A DNA stretch of 64,000 bases from Hyposmocoma kahamanoa (taxonomy: Eukaryota > Arthropoda > Insecta > Lepidoptera > Cosmopterigidae): assembly GCF_003589595.1 (NCBI RefSeq), contig NW_020653713.1, positions 3,005,923 to 3,069,922 on the forward strand, read 5' to 3'. This document shows positions 43,552-53,680 of the stretch, one piece after another. Every line of letters begins with the position of its first letter. The first letter of the stretch is position 1. Below the pieces are notes generated by a model. That model did not search any database, was not told the origin of the DNA, and saw nothing but the letters and a program-made list of their open reading frames with translations. A program made the position numbers and the translations under genes.

Positions 43552-43660
43552 TTTATTGTCTCTGGTCTGGGTGTTTGTGGCACTGAAATTGTTTCCGATT
43601 TCCATAATGCATGTGCTTTAGTTACTTGTTTTGGGATTAGGTATCATTTATTATTATTGT
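43552..43660 (+). mobile_element. SINE E, body only
   Basis: TGTCTCTGGTCTGGGTGTTT, GTTTCCGATTTCCATAA, GTGCTTTAGTTACTTG and TTTTGGGATTAG match SINE E copies. The head is missing where it meets LINE K. Confidence 0.65.
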
Positions 43661-43692
43661 TGCAGTATTATTATTGTCTAATATTTATTTAT

Positions 43693-44134
43693 TACTGCGT
43701 GTTGGTGAAATTACAGGTGCAAAGGACTTGTCAACTTATGACTCAGGTTGATGGGCGCTGTGGCCGTACCTCTCAGATCTTTGCGATTTACAGCTATGAG
43801 TGGCAGTGCAACTGTCATGGCTAGACTTGTTCGCCCCGTCAGGGCTCCGTCACTCGCTTAAGGTTACGCAATAAGTGCCCATCGCTGAGTGTACCGACGT
43901 CGGCACAAGCGCTCATACAAGTCTATCACTTATGAGCCATCGACTCCGCACGACTGCACACGGCGGGCAACGTTATTTTCACCTATCCGCGCGTGTGTTT
44001 ATGTTACTTTTTCCTTGTAGTAAGCGCCTGGTGTCATTATTCAGATTTAGTAGGCTATTATAGCGTAGGTATTTTCGATTATAATTTCCATATTAAGTTT
44101 TCTGTCCCGTGGCTTGACATCATAAAAAAAAAAG
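43693..44134 (+). mobile_element. Family A copy, 5'-truncated and interrupted
   Basis: GTTGGTGAAATTACAGGTGC to TTGTTCGCCCCGTCA ends at about 43841. The end GTCCCGTGGCTTGACATCAT plus an A-run is found at 44103-44134. About 260 bp of unrelated, partly GC-rich sequence lies between and was probably inserted at the GTCCCGTCA word. Confidence 0.65.
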
Positions 44135-44756
44135 TATAAGAGAGAGACATCATACTTATTAACGTAGAATCGACTTCAGCCTGTCAGAAGAAGCTTTTTA
44201 TTTGATTTTGGTTGATTCCGCAAAACAGTGAGTGTTCAATCAATCAGTTTGGAAAAAATATAAGGCAAAATTGGGGATATACACTGACCACTATACGGTT
44301 TTAAAAGACGAGTCCTAAAAAAATTTCACCGATAGAAAAAAAACACAAAATTACTTCGAAATTTTACAAGAAAACCCTTGTATTCAATAGGTACTGCACA
44401 TAACACAATGATTTTTTTTTAAATATCAACTGGACTAAATAGAGCTCGTTTAGTATACGATGTAACATTTTCCAAATGGTTTTCATTCCGTTTGTAAAAA
44501 AAATCTGAAATAAAGCGAGTATGCCCGCCGCTCGACCCACGCAAAATTAACCGTATTAGTGCGGGATAAAATTGAATTCGTGCTGAGATAGTATCGACTA
44601 TTCAGGACGAAATGTTACATTTCCAACTGAAACTCTCCTTATTAGATAATGAATTTTACAGTGTAGAAAAATTTCCTTCGAAGAAATTGTAATTTTATTT
44701 TCATTTCACATCGTTGTAATTTGACAATATTTTTGCACAAAAAGGGTCCCGTGCGT
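44135..44756. other. Unassigned stretch
   Basis: Nothing recognisable. Confidence 0.3.
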
Positions 44757-45000
44757 CTGAATCTTTAACTGAACTTAAATGCTATGGAATTTGAATCAAA
44801 TTTGTGTGGATTCTAGAGTCTAATCTAATCTATCTAACGAGAAGTCTACAATTTGTAATATGACTAATTAAAACATTTTTAATGCAGGTTTCTAAACTTA
44901 AGAAATGAGAATCTTAATATATGCGCCAGAATCTTGTAGTAAAAACGTATACAGTTCCCTATAAAAGAATCGTTTAGTTAGTTAAACGAATTATTATTGT
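44757..45000 (-). pseudogene. LINE K fragment
   Basis: AACTTAAATGCTATGGAAT, CAAATTTGTGTGGATTCTAG and AAAAACGTATACAGTTCCC match 42668-42890. The 3' terminal GTCAAA unit is missing and the coding end is broken. Confidence 0.65.
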
Positions 45001-45549
45001 TTATATTGGTGATAAGCATTCGTGGCTGGAAAGGCGAAATTACTAACATCCAAAAGGCCAAAATGGCGCTATGGTAGTGTTAAACTTGAAGCAATATCTA
45101 GGGGATTAGAAGAACACTAGAACCAAAGCAAAACGCCCGCAGAATGTCCGGTATGTTTTTGCTTAGCTAAGTTGCCAGGAATCCAAGCTTGGGGACGAAT
45201 TCTGGGGATTTTGTGGCATGCCAGACTGAGCTGCCAAAACTGACAAAGCGGCTAGCAAGCCGCTGGAATTATTTCGCCGTCCGTAGAAGTTATGAACGAT
45301 ACATGAGGCATCTTGAATGAATTGTAAATATTTACATTGCTTTTAATACTATACATAATTAAAATTCATATAGTTAGACTTTGGATGGATCTTCTTTAAA
45401 CAACTTCGTTAGCTTATATAGATCTGGGAGATTAGTTAAGAGATCCCCGGGTTAGACTCTTGGTAGAATCAATTTTTTGTCAAAATTTTTGTTTTATAAA
45501 TAGTAGAACTAAGATTTTATGTTTTGCATGGTGTCCTCGGAGTTAAGTT
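45001..45549. other. Unassigned stretch
   Basis: The GC-richer part 45030-45310 has possible retroelement character, with WNYF-like coding near its end, but I cannot place it. Confidence 0.3.
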
Positions 45550-45835
45550 GTTTTTTTTTTACAACATCAAGTGACGGGACGAACAAGCCATGCGCCTGAT
45601 GGTAAGCGACACGCCTGTCCATAAACCGCAAAGATCTGAGGGGCACCGCCACTGTGCCCGACACCCTGAAACATAAGTTGACAAGTCCCATGTGCTTGTA
45701 CTTTCACCAGCACCTTTACCCTTCAAAACCGGAACACAGTAATGCTGACATTACTGCTTGGCGGCAGAAATAGGTAAGGTGGCAGTACTTCCCTGGACGA
45801 ACTCTTTCACAAGGAGCTCTACTACTACTAAACTA
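45550..45835 (-). mobile_element. Family A copy, near full length
   Basis: T-run, AACATCAAGTGACGGGACG, CGACACGCCTGTCC, CACCAGCACCTTTACCC, CAGTAATGCTGACATTACTG and GAACTCTTTCACAAGGAGC. Only the GTTGCAGTGCCACTCAGAGC block is deleted. It is a useful reference copy. Confidence 0.88.
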
Positions 45836-46417
45836 CTAAAACTGATGGTTGTTCTGGTATTCATAGTGTAAGGTAATACCTGAAGTAGAGAACAGGTAAT
45901 CGATATTAAATATTTATATACACTCTGTATTTACTTAAATTTCAAGTTATACACTCAGAGTGGACAATTACCTCCTTCGGAAATGCTGTAATTAATCAAA
46001 ATAGAAGGCTACAAATAAAAACAATACGGTTTTATATCTTTACTTACAAATTTAAAACGTATTTAATGTGTTATCGTAGTAAAGTAATTGCTAGGTACAC
46101 ATCAACAATTTAGAACAAAATACGATACAATAGTTGCGAATCTTCAGCGGGAGGTATTATCCACTCTGAGTGTTTCTTAAAAATTTTTGGATTCAGATTT
46201 CTGGTAATATGAAAAAATAGTTTATTTGTACCATCACAAACTACAAAATTCTTGTTACATATATTAATAAGTACTAGTTGTATAATTAATTATAGTTTGT
46301 GAGGAAGCTGGAATCTAAACTAGGTCGAAACCTGTGCTATAGCTTCCAGGAAACCCCACCACGGAAATAATTGTGACTTGAAACGTAAGCACTTAACAAT
46401 TAACAAAATGTATGACT

Positions 46418-46419
<2 letters not shown>
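45836..46419. other. Unassigned AT-rich stretch
   Basis: Nothing recognisable. Confidence 0.3.
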
Positions 46420-46465
<46 letters not shown>

Positions 46466-46475
46466 NNNNNNNNNN

Positions 46476-46522
<47 letters not shown>
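46420..46522. repeat. (GT)n microsatellite with assembly gap
   Basis: About 45 bp of GT on each side of ten N at 46466-46475. The N run marks an unresolved length. ORFs reading through it are artefacts. Confidence 0.97.
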
Positions 46523-46528
<6 letters not shown>

Positions 46529-46744
46529 GCTCGAGCGCGAGACAAGTTATTAGGTAGTACATATTTTATAACTATGTTAATATTTCAAGTACTCTTTCGG
46601 TTTCATCGTATGATTACGTACGGTTTCGTCATATGATTTTAAGAAATTATTTAAAACTATTATATGGAACTGGGAGACGTATTAAGTCCTTGTGGCAGCA
46701 TGTACTTTACACTGACGGCGATGGTACACGTTATGGATGGTGCA

Positions 46745-46935
46745 CAACACTTGGAAATCCCTAAACCTAACCTTGTCTATGAGTACCAGAGCAACGGAAT
46801 CCACTCCGAGGCAATACCCAAAATAAAACCAATTTAGAATAGTTCAGTTTCCAAATTAATTCTACCAAAGATCGAATCTGGGACCTTTTTAATTTTTTAT
46901 TAGTTGGTTAAGACGTTTTCGGTCGCAGAGTATGA
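46745..46935 (-). mobile_element. SINE D, decayed
   Basis: GAGTACCAGAGCAACGGAAT, CAATTTAGAATAG, and GATCGAATCTGGGACC in place of the B box region. Compare 8815-8996. Confidence 0.55.
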
Positions 46936-46963
46936 CCATCATCGTTTTTTCTTTTTCTTTTTT

Positions 46964-47416
46964 TTCGCGCACACTCATAACCCCGTCCTATAGAAACAGG
47001 GAAACCCTACACACATAGACCACCAATTACACCCAAACTCGCGAGAGAAATAAATGTAGACCATATTTTTTTTTTTTTAATTGTGACTCGGCAAAATGAC
47101 TGCACCGCGCCTGATGGAAAGTGCGAATACAGTCCAGAGATGAGAGTAACGGATGGAAGACATAAATATCTTCACTCCGTCACTATCATTTTGCCGGTCT
47201 GGCCAAATGCTTCTTCACACTACGTTTGAAGGACCCGATGTTATAGAGGGGAGGGAATACATGCGCCGGGAGTTGGTTCCACAATTTGATGGTTCGGCAT
47301 AAAAACGAATTGTCAAACTTTTTAACTTTGCCAATATTTCTCCCGGTACGGGAATCGAACCCTAGACCTCTTGCGTGGCAGTCCAGAATGGTAACCGTTC
47401 GGCCACGGAGGCAGTG
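46964..47416 (-). mobile_element. SINE B split by a LINE
   Basis: The head (about 47331-47416) has TGGCCGAACGGTTACC and a B box GGTTCGATTCCC in sense. The body (46964-47065) has CTCGCGAGTTTGGGTGTAAT. The two are separated by a 5'-truncated LINE at 47066-47330. Confidence 0.8.
47066..47330 (-). pseudogene. LINE 3' end nested in SINE B
   Basis: The minus strand encodes KVKKFDNSFLCRTIKLWNQL then FPPLYNIGSFKRSVKKHL, the usual C-terminus of jockey/CR1-like LINEs. A 3' UTR with TTCCATCAGGCGCGGTGCAG and an 11-12-bp A-run follows. CCATATTT and CCAATATTT at its borders look like the target duplication. Confidence 0.75.
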
Positions 47417-48077
47417 AACGTATTGCTCACACAAAAGCAGTAACACAGAAGTAAAATTCGTCACTAAATAAATAAAAATTAAATTTTTTGTCCGGCATCT
47501 GAAACCAGTGTTATCTTAGCACTCATCGTAATTAGTAATGAATATAAGTAATGCGATTTACATAAAAAAAAAAAAACATTTCATTTCATATAAAATTAAT
47601 ATTTTATTAATGTATTCCAATTCCCTTTGAATGTTATGGTGAGTTATAAAAATTGCCATATAAAGTGAACGAAGCTACACAGGCGTCAAAAAGCATAAAA
47701 AATACTTTCAATCGCTTCATGTTAATAAGCAAACATATAAATTATTAACCAATAAGAAAGTCGTAAAAAAATCTGCTGCAGAAACTTTGGGATTATTAAA
47801 AATGACACTAATGTCATGAAAAACGTTTCCGTTAATAATAAAACCACAACATAAAATAAATGTCGCCGTTAAATATTTTACTATCGAGATGGAAAAGTGT
47901 GTCGCTTTCATGAGATGATGTTTGATGTTGCAAGGTAATTTAAAAAAATGTATATAGGTAATATTGAACGGAATAATAATAAATGCAAAAAGTGGTGCTA
48001 CTCAATACGGTACGTATCCTTCACTGGTTCTTGAACCTGTGTTCCTGACCCCGGCCTTATATTCTAATAAGGTCTTA
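47417..48077. other. Unassigned stretch
   Basis: It contains a 64-codon minus-strand ORF (47717-47911) with a hydrophobic N-terminus, discussed under rejected items. Otherwise nothing. Confidence 0.3.
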
Positions 48078-49447
48078 TAGTCTTTTTTTTAATTTTAATG
48101 TAAGTGTGCATTTGACCTCCATCTCACCTGATGGAAAGTGACGAAGAGATCGACGCCTAGTCCCCCGATGTTGGAAAGGGGAAGGCGGAATGAAATCGTG
48201 TAATTCTCCGTGAAATATCCTGTAAAATACCGATAGGCAGGCAACTTTACGGCGGTGTTCAAGACTCTGCCTGCAGCTTCGCTTCTACTAATTCCGAGTC
48301 ACCTGTAAGCCTCTTGACACGCTTATCAATTGAATTCAAGGTGGCCAGTTGGTATGTAGCAGAGCCATCTCAAAGGTGGCAACAGTACTCCGTACACGAC
48401 CGGACTTGTGCTTGATATAGCTGAAGCAACTGTCCCGGTGTGAATTAACGCCTCACCCTGGGAAGGATGCCAAGCTTCCTGGCTGCATTTTTGGCCATGG
48501 ATTCAATGTATCTGCCGAAGTTCAAATTGGACGACAGCTGGAGAGGTCGGCCATCGGTATGGATATATCACGAAAAGTCGGAGTCAGCTCAAAGGGACTC
48601 CGTTTAGTGGAGAATACACACGCCTGCGTTTTGGTAGTGTTAAATTTGACAAGATTGGTATCTCCCCTATCAGAGACTGCTTTGAGCATCAAATCTAAAC
48701 GACTAACCATGGACTCTCGACAAGTCTGGATATCCTCTCCACTGAACCTTGCATTGGTCAAGTACCTATCTACAACTGTGCCGTCTTCAGCATACGCAAA
48801 GGTACCTGGAATTAACATATCATTGATATGCAACAGAAAGAGAAATGCAGGCAGTACGGAACCCTGAGGAACTCCGGCTATCTATCGCCATATGTTCGGA
48901 AGAGTAGTTCTAAGACCACTCGAATGGAACGTTTACTCAAGAAATCCGAGATCCAATTGCAAAGGTCAGTGGGAACCCCATAACATGGAAGCTTGCTTAA
49001 AAGGCTTGCGTGCCAGACCCTGTCAAAGGCTTTAGAAATGTCCAAAGACATTGCAAGTGCTACGCCTTGTTTTTCTATAGCCTCGCTCTATATGTGACAG
49101 GCATACACAAGAAGATCCCCGGTAGATCGCCTTCGTCGGAATCCATACTGGCGATCACTGAGGAGGTCATTGTCTTCAAGGTATGACAGGAGACGGTTGT
49201 TGAGTACACGTTGCATAGTCTTGCAGAGTATGGAAGTGACTGAGATAGGTCTAAATTGACAGGGTCAGCTCTGCTGAGCCCAGAAAGGGATTTCTGGGCA
49301 CCGGTTGCACGTTTGCAAACTTCCACGACCTGCGAATTATACCAGTCTCAAGTGAGACGCGATACAAGCGTGCGAGAACCGGAGACAACTGAGGCGCACA
49401 GTTACGTAGGACTACCACTGGAATTCCATCTGGCCCGCTAGCTTTGT
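48078..49447 (-). pseudogene. Jockey-like LINE J, reverse-transcriptase pseudogene
   Basis: The best-preserved LINE coding region in the window. On the minus strand, in order: SGPDGIPVVVLRN, LEDNDLLSDRQYGFR with RSTGDLL, SLDISKAFDRVWHASLL, GVPQGSVLPAFLFLLHIND, then YAED in place of the catalytic YADD near 48795, NLVKFNTTKTQ, FTPGQLLQLYQAQVRS and EYCCHLWDGSA. At least one in-frame stop (before FTPGQ) and several frameshifts disrupt it. The usual upstream endonuclease is missing. The 3' UTR with TTTCCATCAGGTGAGATGG closes at about 48078. Mobilised copies at 2968, 24369, 26555 and 32790 are probably related. Confidence 0.85.
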
Positions 49448-49482
49448 TCAGTCTAAACTAGGGAGTGAACGCTAACAATAGA

Positions 49483-49732
49483 GTAGCAGCTCCTTGTGAA
49501 AGGGTTGGGGTCCAAGGAAGAACTGCCATCTTCCCTATTTCTGTCGCCAAGCGGGACGCAGTAATACGAGCATTACTGCGTCCCGCTGTGTTGGTGATGA
49601 AAACAGGCATACGGGACTTGGCAAGTTGAGTCTCAGTGTGACGGGCGCAATGACAGTGCCCCTCAGATCTTTGCGATTTAAATCTCTGAGTGGCACTGCA
49701 ACAGTTCGTTTCGTCATTTGGTATCAAAAATT
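49483..49732 (+). mobile_element. Family A copy with enlarged hairpin
   Basis: Blocks from GAGTAGCAGCTCCTTGTG to TTTGGTATCAAAAA. At 49551-49586 the usual 8-bp hairpin has grown to a perfect 15-bp stem, GCGGGACGCAGTAAT against ATTACTGCGTCCCGC, with a 6-nt loop. Confidence 0.85.
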
Positions 49733-49851
49733 TTTAAAGTTAGTGAAAAAAATATTACTTAACTATGTTGCTTTTAAACGCCCCAACTACGTAGACAATG
49801 ATTAAATTACCATTTTTCAAACTTTCACTGTAGCGGACAATCAATTATAAA

Positions 49852-50160
49852 ATGTCAAGACAATGTGTATTCGAGATGCAGACATTAATATTGTCAGAAA
49901 TCAAGAATGGGTACAATGGACAACAAACGAACGAGCTGTTTAGCCCACGCGATATTGTAACTACAGAGTTACGAAATAAGGTATTGGAATTAAGAGATCG
50001 CAATTATTTTGTGATCTTCACAAAGTCAAATTATAATTATCTAGCTGAAGAAACGATAGAAATTATACAGGATCATTATACAATGCGTCCTTTGTACAAT
50101 AGCATATATTCCCAATTCCAATTCGAAACAGCAATGTACTTAAGTTTCAGCAAAAAATAA
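49852..50160 (+). CDS. Unidentified ORF, 102 codons
   Basis: It starts at the ATG after CAATTATAAA in a short unique stretch between family A and the R repeat. The product would be charged and Tyr/Asn-rich (NYNYLAEETIEIIQDHY), with no signal peptide, membrane segment or motif I recognise. In AT-rich DNA of this size several ORFs of this length are expected by chance. I list it because it is the longest one not explained by a repeat in this part, and I do not assert that it is a gene. Confidence 0.2.
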   Translation: MSRQCVFEMQTLILSEIKNGYNGQQTNELFSPRDIVTTELRNKVLELRDRNYFVIFTKSNYNYLAEETIEIIQDHYTMRPLYNSIYSQFQFETAMYLSFSKK

Positions 50161-50340
50161 CGTCAATGTTTTCTTTCATTTATTTCGCTTTCTCATATTG
50201 CCGTACTCCTAATTTTAACATGTGTATAATTATAAACGGTAGTAAGGCGGTTTCTAATATCACTTTATTGTTATTACCTTGTTTGATAAAATGAAAAGGG
50301 CTCACTTACAATAAAAACTTAAAGAGTAGGGTTTACAAAT

Positions 50341-50835
50341 GATGGGCGCGTCAGCCCCATATCTCTCTACATTAGTTTTGATTATAGTGACCCTTCCTAC
50401 CGACCCTTAGGGTATACGAGAAGGGCACTATAACCTATGCTTGCACAGGAACCTTATAAGTTCAGGTTCTGACCCCAGACCAGCCAGTGTACAGGGTTGT
50501 CACAGGCCTCTGTCATTTGACTTCATCCGGTTCTTCGAGAGGCTCGAAGGCCTCGTGTGAGCAACCCTGGGTGCACATTCAGTTATTCTCCCTATTTTCC
50601 AGATAGGTACCGGAGCTGTAGGCACGCTCACATCCCGTTGCGCATGCACAACTAGCGGTTGCCACTGCTAAGCCGGAGTCTACTACCAAATCTTCTCATT
50701 CGTACTCATTCCTCATCCTCAACGACGTCTCTCCAGCTCCCAATAACCTAAGCGCCTGGACGGACTAACTTATCCTCTACTAGCTCTCCGGGCTAGTGCC
50801 GGAGATGCTAGTCGTAGTGTCCTGCGACAAACAAT
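50341..50835 (-). repeat. Repeat R, - copy
   Basis: The reverse of 12990-13265, with GGTTCTGACCCCAG, CAGGGTTGTCAC, GATAGGTACCGGAGCTGTAG and CGGTTGCCACTG. It extends further on both sides than the first copy. It may be the untranslated region of a LINE. Confidence 0.6.
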
Positions 50836-51295
50836 GGACGAGCCGATTTATTTAACTCGATTAATTCGAGTTACTCCCACAACGAGTCAACTCGAGTAAC
50901 TTTTTTAAGAACTCGAGTTAACCCGCCCCTCCGAGCCGAATACTTCATTCATAGGCTCAATTTATATTGAACGAACGGAATGGAAGCGAATATTTGTAAC
51001 AATATTGTACATTGCATAACGAACTTTATTGTGAATTGTGTAACGTACAAACTAGATACGTGCCAAAATCTTCCGCGTGATTCGCGCACGCTCGAGAATG
51101 CTCGCATCGGCTACTCGTTCTCACTTGGTCGGTTCGGCGACCTGCGGAGCACGCTCGTGTCGTGGTCGGCCGGCCGGTCGACGGTTCAAGTAGGTACTCG
51201 GGACTCACGATTGCTCTGTCAGACACCGAGTCGAGTCAACTCGAGTTAGTAATCCGTCAACTTGAGTTGAAAAAAATACAACTAGTCCCGTTGCT
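50836..51295. repeat. Element bounded by ACTCGAGT clusters
   Basis: The left has AATTCGAGTTA, GAGTCAACTCGAGTAAC and GAACTCGAGTTAACC. The right has CGAGTCGAGTCAACTCGAG and CAACTTGAGTTG. The interior has GTAACGTACAAACTAG, which also occurs at 10415. It is a probable DNA element with subterminal sites. The ORFs inside are on both strands and unsupported. Confidence 0.5.
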
Positions 51296-51487
51296 AGGGT
51301 TTACTACAGTGTCGTGGTGAATGTTCACTGATCCCACGGCGCCGACTCAACCGGCGAGAGGGAAACCCGGGGGGGTTTTAGTGGGGTAGGCCTTCCAGTA
51401 TGGAGGGAGAGTCCACACATAACCCCTGAGTCTCCCTGGGCTCAGGGGTATCAATAAAGATTTCCCACACGTCAAAAAAAAAAAAAG
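51296..51487 (+). mobile_element. Non-LTR element 3' UTR with poly-A
   Basis: GGCGCCGACTCAACCGGCGA, GGGGTAGGCCTTCCAGTATG, CCCTGAGTCTCCCTGGGCTC, AATAAAGATTTCCCACAC and a 13-bp A-run. The AATAAA plus A-run shows a reverse-transcribed polyadenylated RNA. It may belong with repeat R. Confidence 0.6.
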
Positions 51488-51555
51488 TGTTTACTATAGT
51501 TTATGTTTTCTAAAACAGTCTATAAAATATAAAGAATACTGTTAAACAACCAATA

Positions 51556-51679
51556 GGGCTAGCACGATAGGGCGCGAGAGCGATATAAAGCGCGAGATAC
51601 TACTATACTCCCATAGAATAATAACAATATCTCGCGGGTCTATGTCGCTTTCGCGGAAGCCGCGTCCTATCGTAGCTTT
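51556..51679. mobile_element. Hairpin MITE, GCGAGA type
   Basis: GGGCTAGCACGATAGG at the left and AAAGCTACGATAGGACGCG inverted at the right. GCGAGAGCGATATAAAGCGC and GCGAAAGCGACATAGACCCG pair, then GCGAGATA. It is the sister of 37307-37406. Confidence 0.7.
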
Positions 51680-52077
51680 ATTAATACATTTCAAAAGACA
51701 GAATCTTTATAAAATTTCCGATACTAATTCACAACTCTTCTAAATCCCTCTCTAAATCTAAATCTTTGTCGTTAAGATAAATTTTACGCATTTATTAAAC
51801 TTAATATTTTTTTTTACTTTACAGACACATTACTTAGATAACGTAAATCCAGGAGGAGATTTCTTTTCAAAAATAAGAAAGATGTTTGAAGAGATAAAAT
51901 AATCAAATGATATTTATCACTACAGCAAGTTGATATTTATGTTTTAGCTTCGACGTCGTAACCAGAGATCGGGGAATAGTCAGAGTAAAATTAACTAATA
52001 CACATTGAGTGTAATTAATATCTCCTTTTGAATTTCTTTAATAACAAAATACGTAATGGTAATTTTTTATTAAAAAA
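51680..52077. other. Unassigned stretch
   Basis: Nothing recognisable. Confidence 0.3.
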
Positions 52078-52435
52078 AAACTGACCTCAAAAGTTCTTTT
52101 TTTTATATTACGTAGGCAGAAAACAAGCATACGGCCCGCCTGATGGAAAGCGGTTACCGTCGCCTATGAACGCCTCCAACACCAGAAGCGTCACGCGTTG
52201 CTACGAACTAGCATTTAACGATAGCAATAGGATTTACGTCTATTTGACAAGTTTTATTGAATTAACTAGATTCATCTCCTAGTTTGCCACCCTTAGAAGT
52301 GGAATATTTTCGTCAAAATTAAATGGGACCAATACTCAGGTATCCTCTTTCCAACTAAAAACACATTGAAATCGGTTCACATTAAGTTCGAATTAAGAAC
52401 TTCCTTCTTTTTTTGAAGTGGGTTAAAAAGGCAAA
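52078..52435 (+). mobile_element. Family F copy with inserted LINE tail
   Basis: AAACTGACCTCAAAAGTTC is cut at about 52100 by a fragment with CATACGGCCCGCCTGATGGA and GCGGTTACCGTCGCC, the antisense end of a LINE 3' region. F resumes at GGATTTACGTCTATTTGAC and ends TTTTTGAAGTGGGTTAAAAA. Confidence 0.65.
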
Positions 52436-52909
52436 CAAATTAGTGTTTTTTTACTGACAAATTCAAGGCGTTTCCTCTAACTACACTATCGTAGTAAAGT
52501 ACTACTTGTTATATATAAAAAATATACTACAAAACACAATACAACAATGTCGGGATTCATAGGGAGGTATTACCTCTGTATATACACTTTGCCTATTTCA
52601 ATTTCTGATCAAAACAGAAGTTAATCCTTAACTTAAGTTAATTAGTTGTTTGGTAGAGTATGTTTATATGTATAATTTTACATCGAAATGTTTAATTGTT
52701 GTTTGCCTATATTTTTCTGTTTAAGTAAAGCACTTTTATTGTCTCGAAATTGCATGAAATGTACGTGGGTGCGTGTGTGTGTGCATGTGCGACACGTGAA
52801 TGGCCTTAGTCGCACAAAAACACGTATGCGACTATAAAGTCTAACCACAAGGAGACAAATGACATTGAAGGTGGTGGTAATGATGATAATTAAAATGCGA
52901 TTATATTTA
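52436..52909. other. Unassigned AT-rich stretch
   Basis: A short GT-rich tract near 52770-52790. Otherwise nothing. Confidence 0.3.
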
Positions 52910-53142
52910 CTGCCTCCGTGGCCGAACGGTTACCATGCCGGACTGCCACGCAGAGGTCCCAGGTTCGATTCCCGGGCCGGGAGAAATATTTGTATGGCCT
53001 ACAATTATTTCTCTCGTGAGTTTGGGTGTAATTTGTGGTTGTCTATGTGTGTCCATGGCACCCGCGACACAGGGTTTCCCTAGTGCGGGGCTATGTTGAG
53101 TGTGTGCGTTATTTATTTATTTATTATTTTATTTACAACATC
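52910..53142 (+). mobile_element. SINE B, full length
   Basis: Nearly identical to 28906-29140: TGGCCGAACGGTTACCATGC, GGTTCGATTCCCGGGCC, GTTTGGGTGTAATTTGTGG and a TTATT tail. TATTTAC occurs at both borders and may be a short target duplication. The closeness of the two copies suggests recent activity. Confidence 0.9.
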
Positions 53143-53680
53143 TATCTTACTTGTGTATAATATAGCGTAAAACGTCTGCATCATTACGAAGTAAAACAGA
53201 CCTTTTATCATGGACTAATTACCCAAATACTAAGTGCCAAGTTGGACTGTATAATATGTTGTACTCCAAAATACAAAGTGCCGTATCCCGTCCCATAGAG
53301 ACTTGTGAGACGTGCTGCCACACCATGGCATGTCTATAAATGATAATTTAGTTAATGTATAATAAAAAAAATTTTACGAGGCGTTTAGTTAAACGATCAT
53401 TGTGAAATCATGGTGTTAGTCATAATCTTTTACGCATTTGAGTCTGTGGTTTTATGTTTCTGATGATAATGTTGAATTTAACGGACGATTGGGCAAAGTA
53501 GTATAAAAGATTACGAAGTACTGATTGGTACGAATGAACTTTTATTTAGACAGCTCTCACAGTTCAGCGGTTTATACCGGGTATTTTAGAGGTTTCGGGT
53601 TTGATTCTCGTTACAATTAGTTAATTCGCTGACAAAGACATTGAAGGCATTGGTGAAATATGTAATGTATCTTGTACCTC
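53143..53680. other. Unassigned stretch
   Basis: Nothing recognisable. Confidence 0.3.

Noticed and set aside
46320..46636. Open frames on both strands through the GT tract
   Set aside because: They are artefacts of a dinucleotide repeat and an N gap.
47717..47911. 64-codon minus-strand ORF with a hydrophobic N-terminus, like a secreted peptide
   Set aside because: Only the N-terminal hydrophobicity supports it. There is no cysteine pattern, no clear splice donor and no recognised family, and short hydrophobic ORFs are common in AT-rich DNA.
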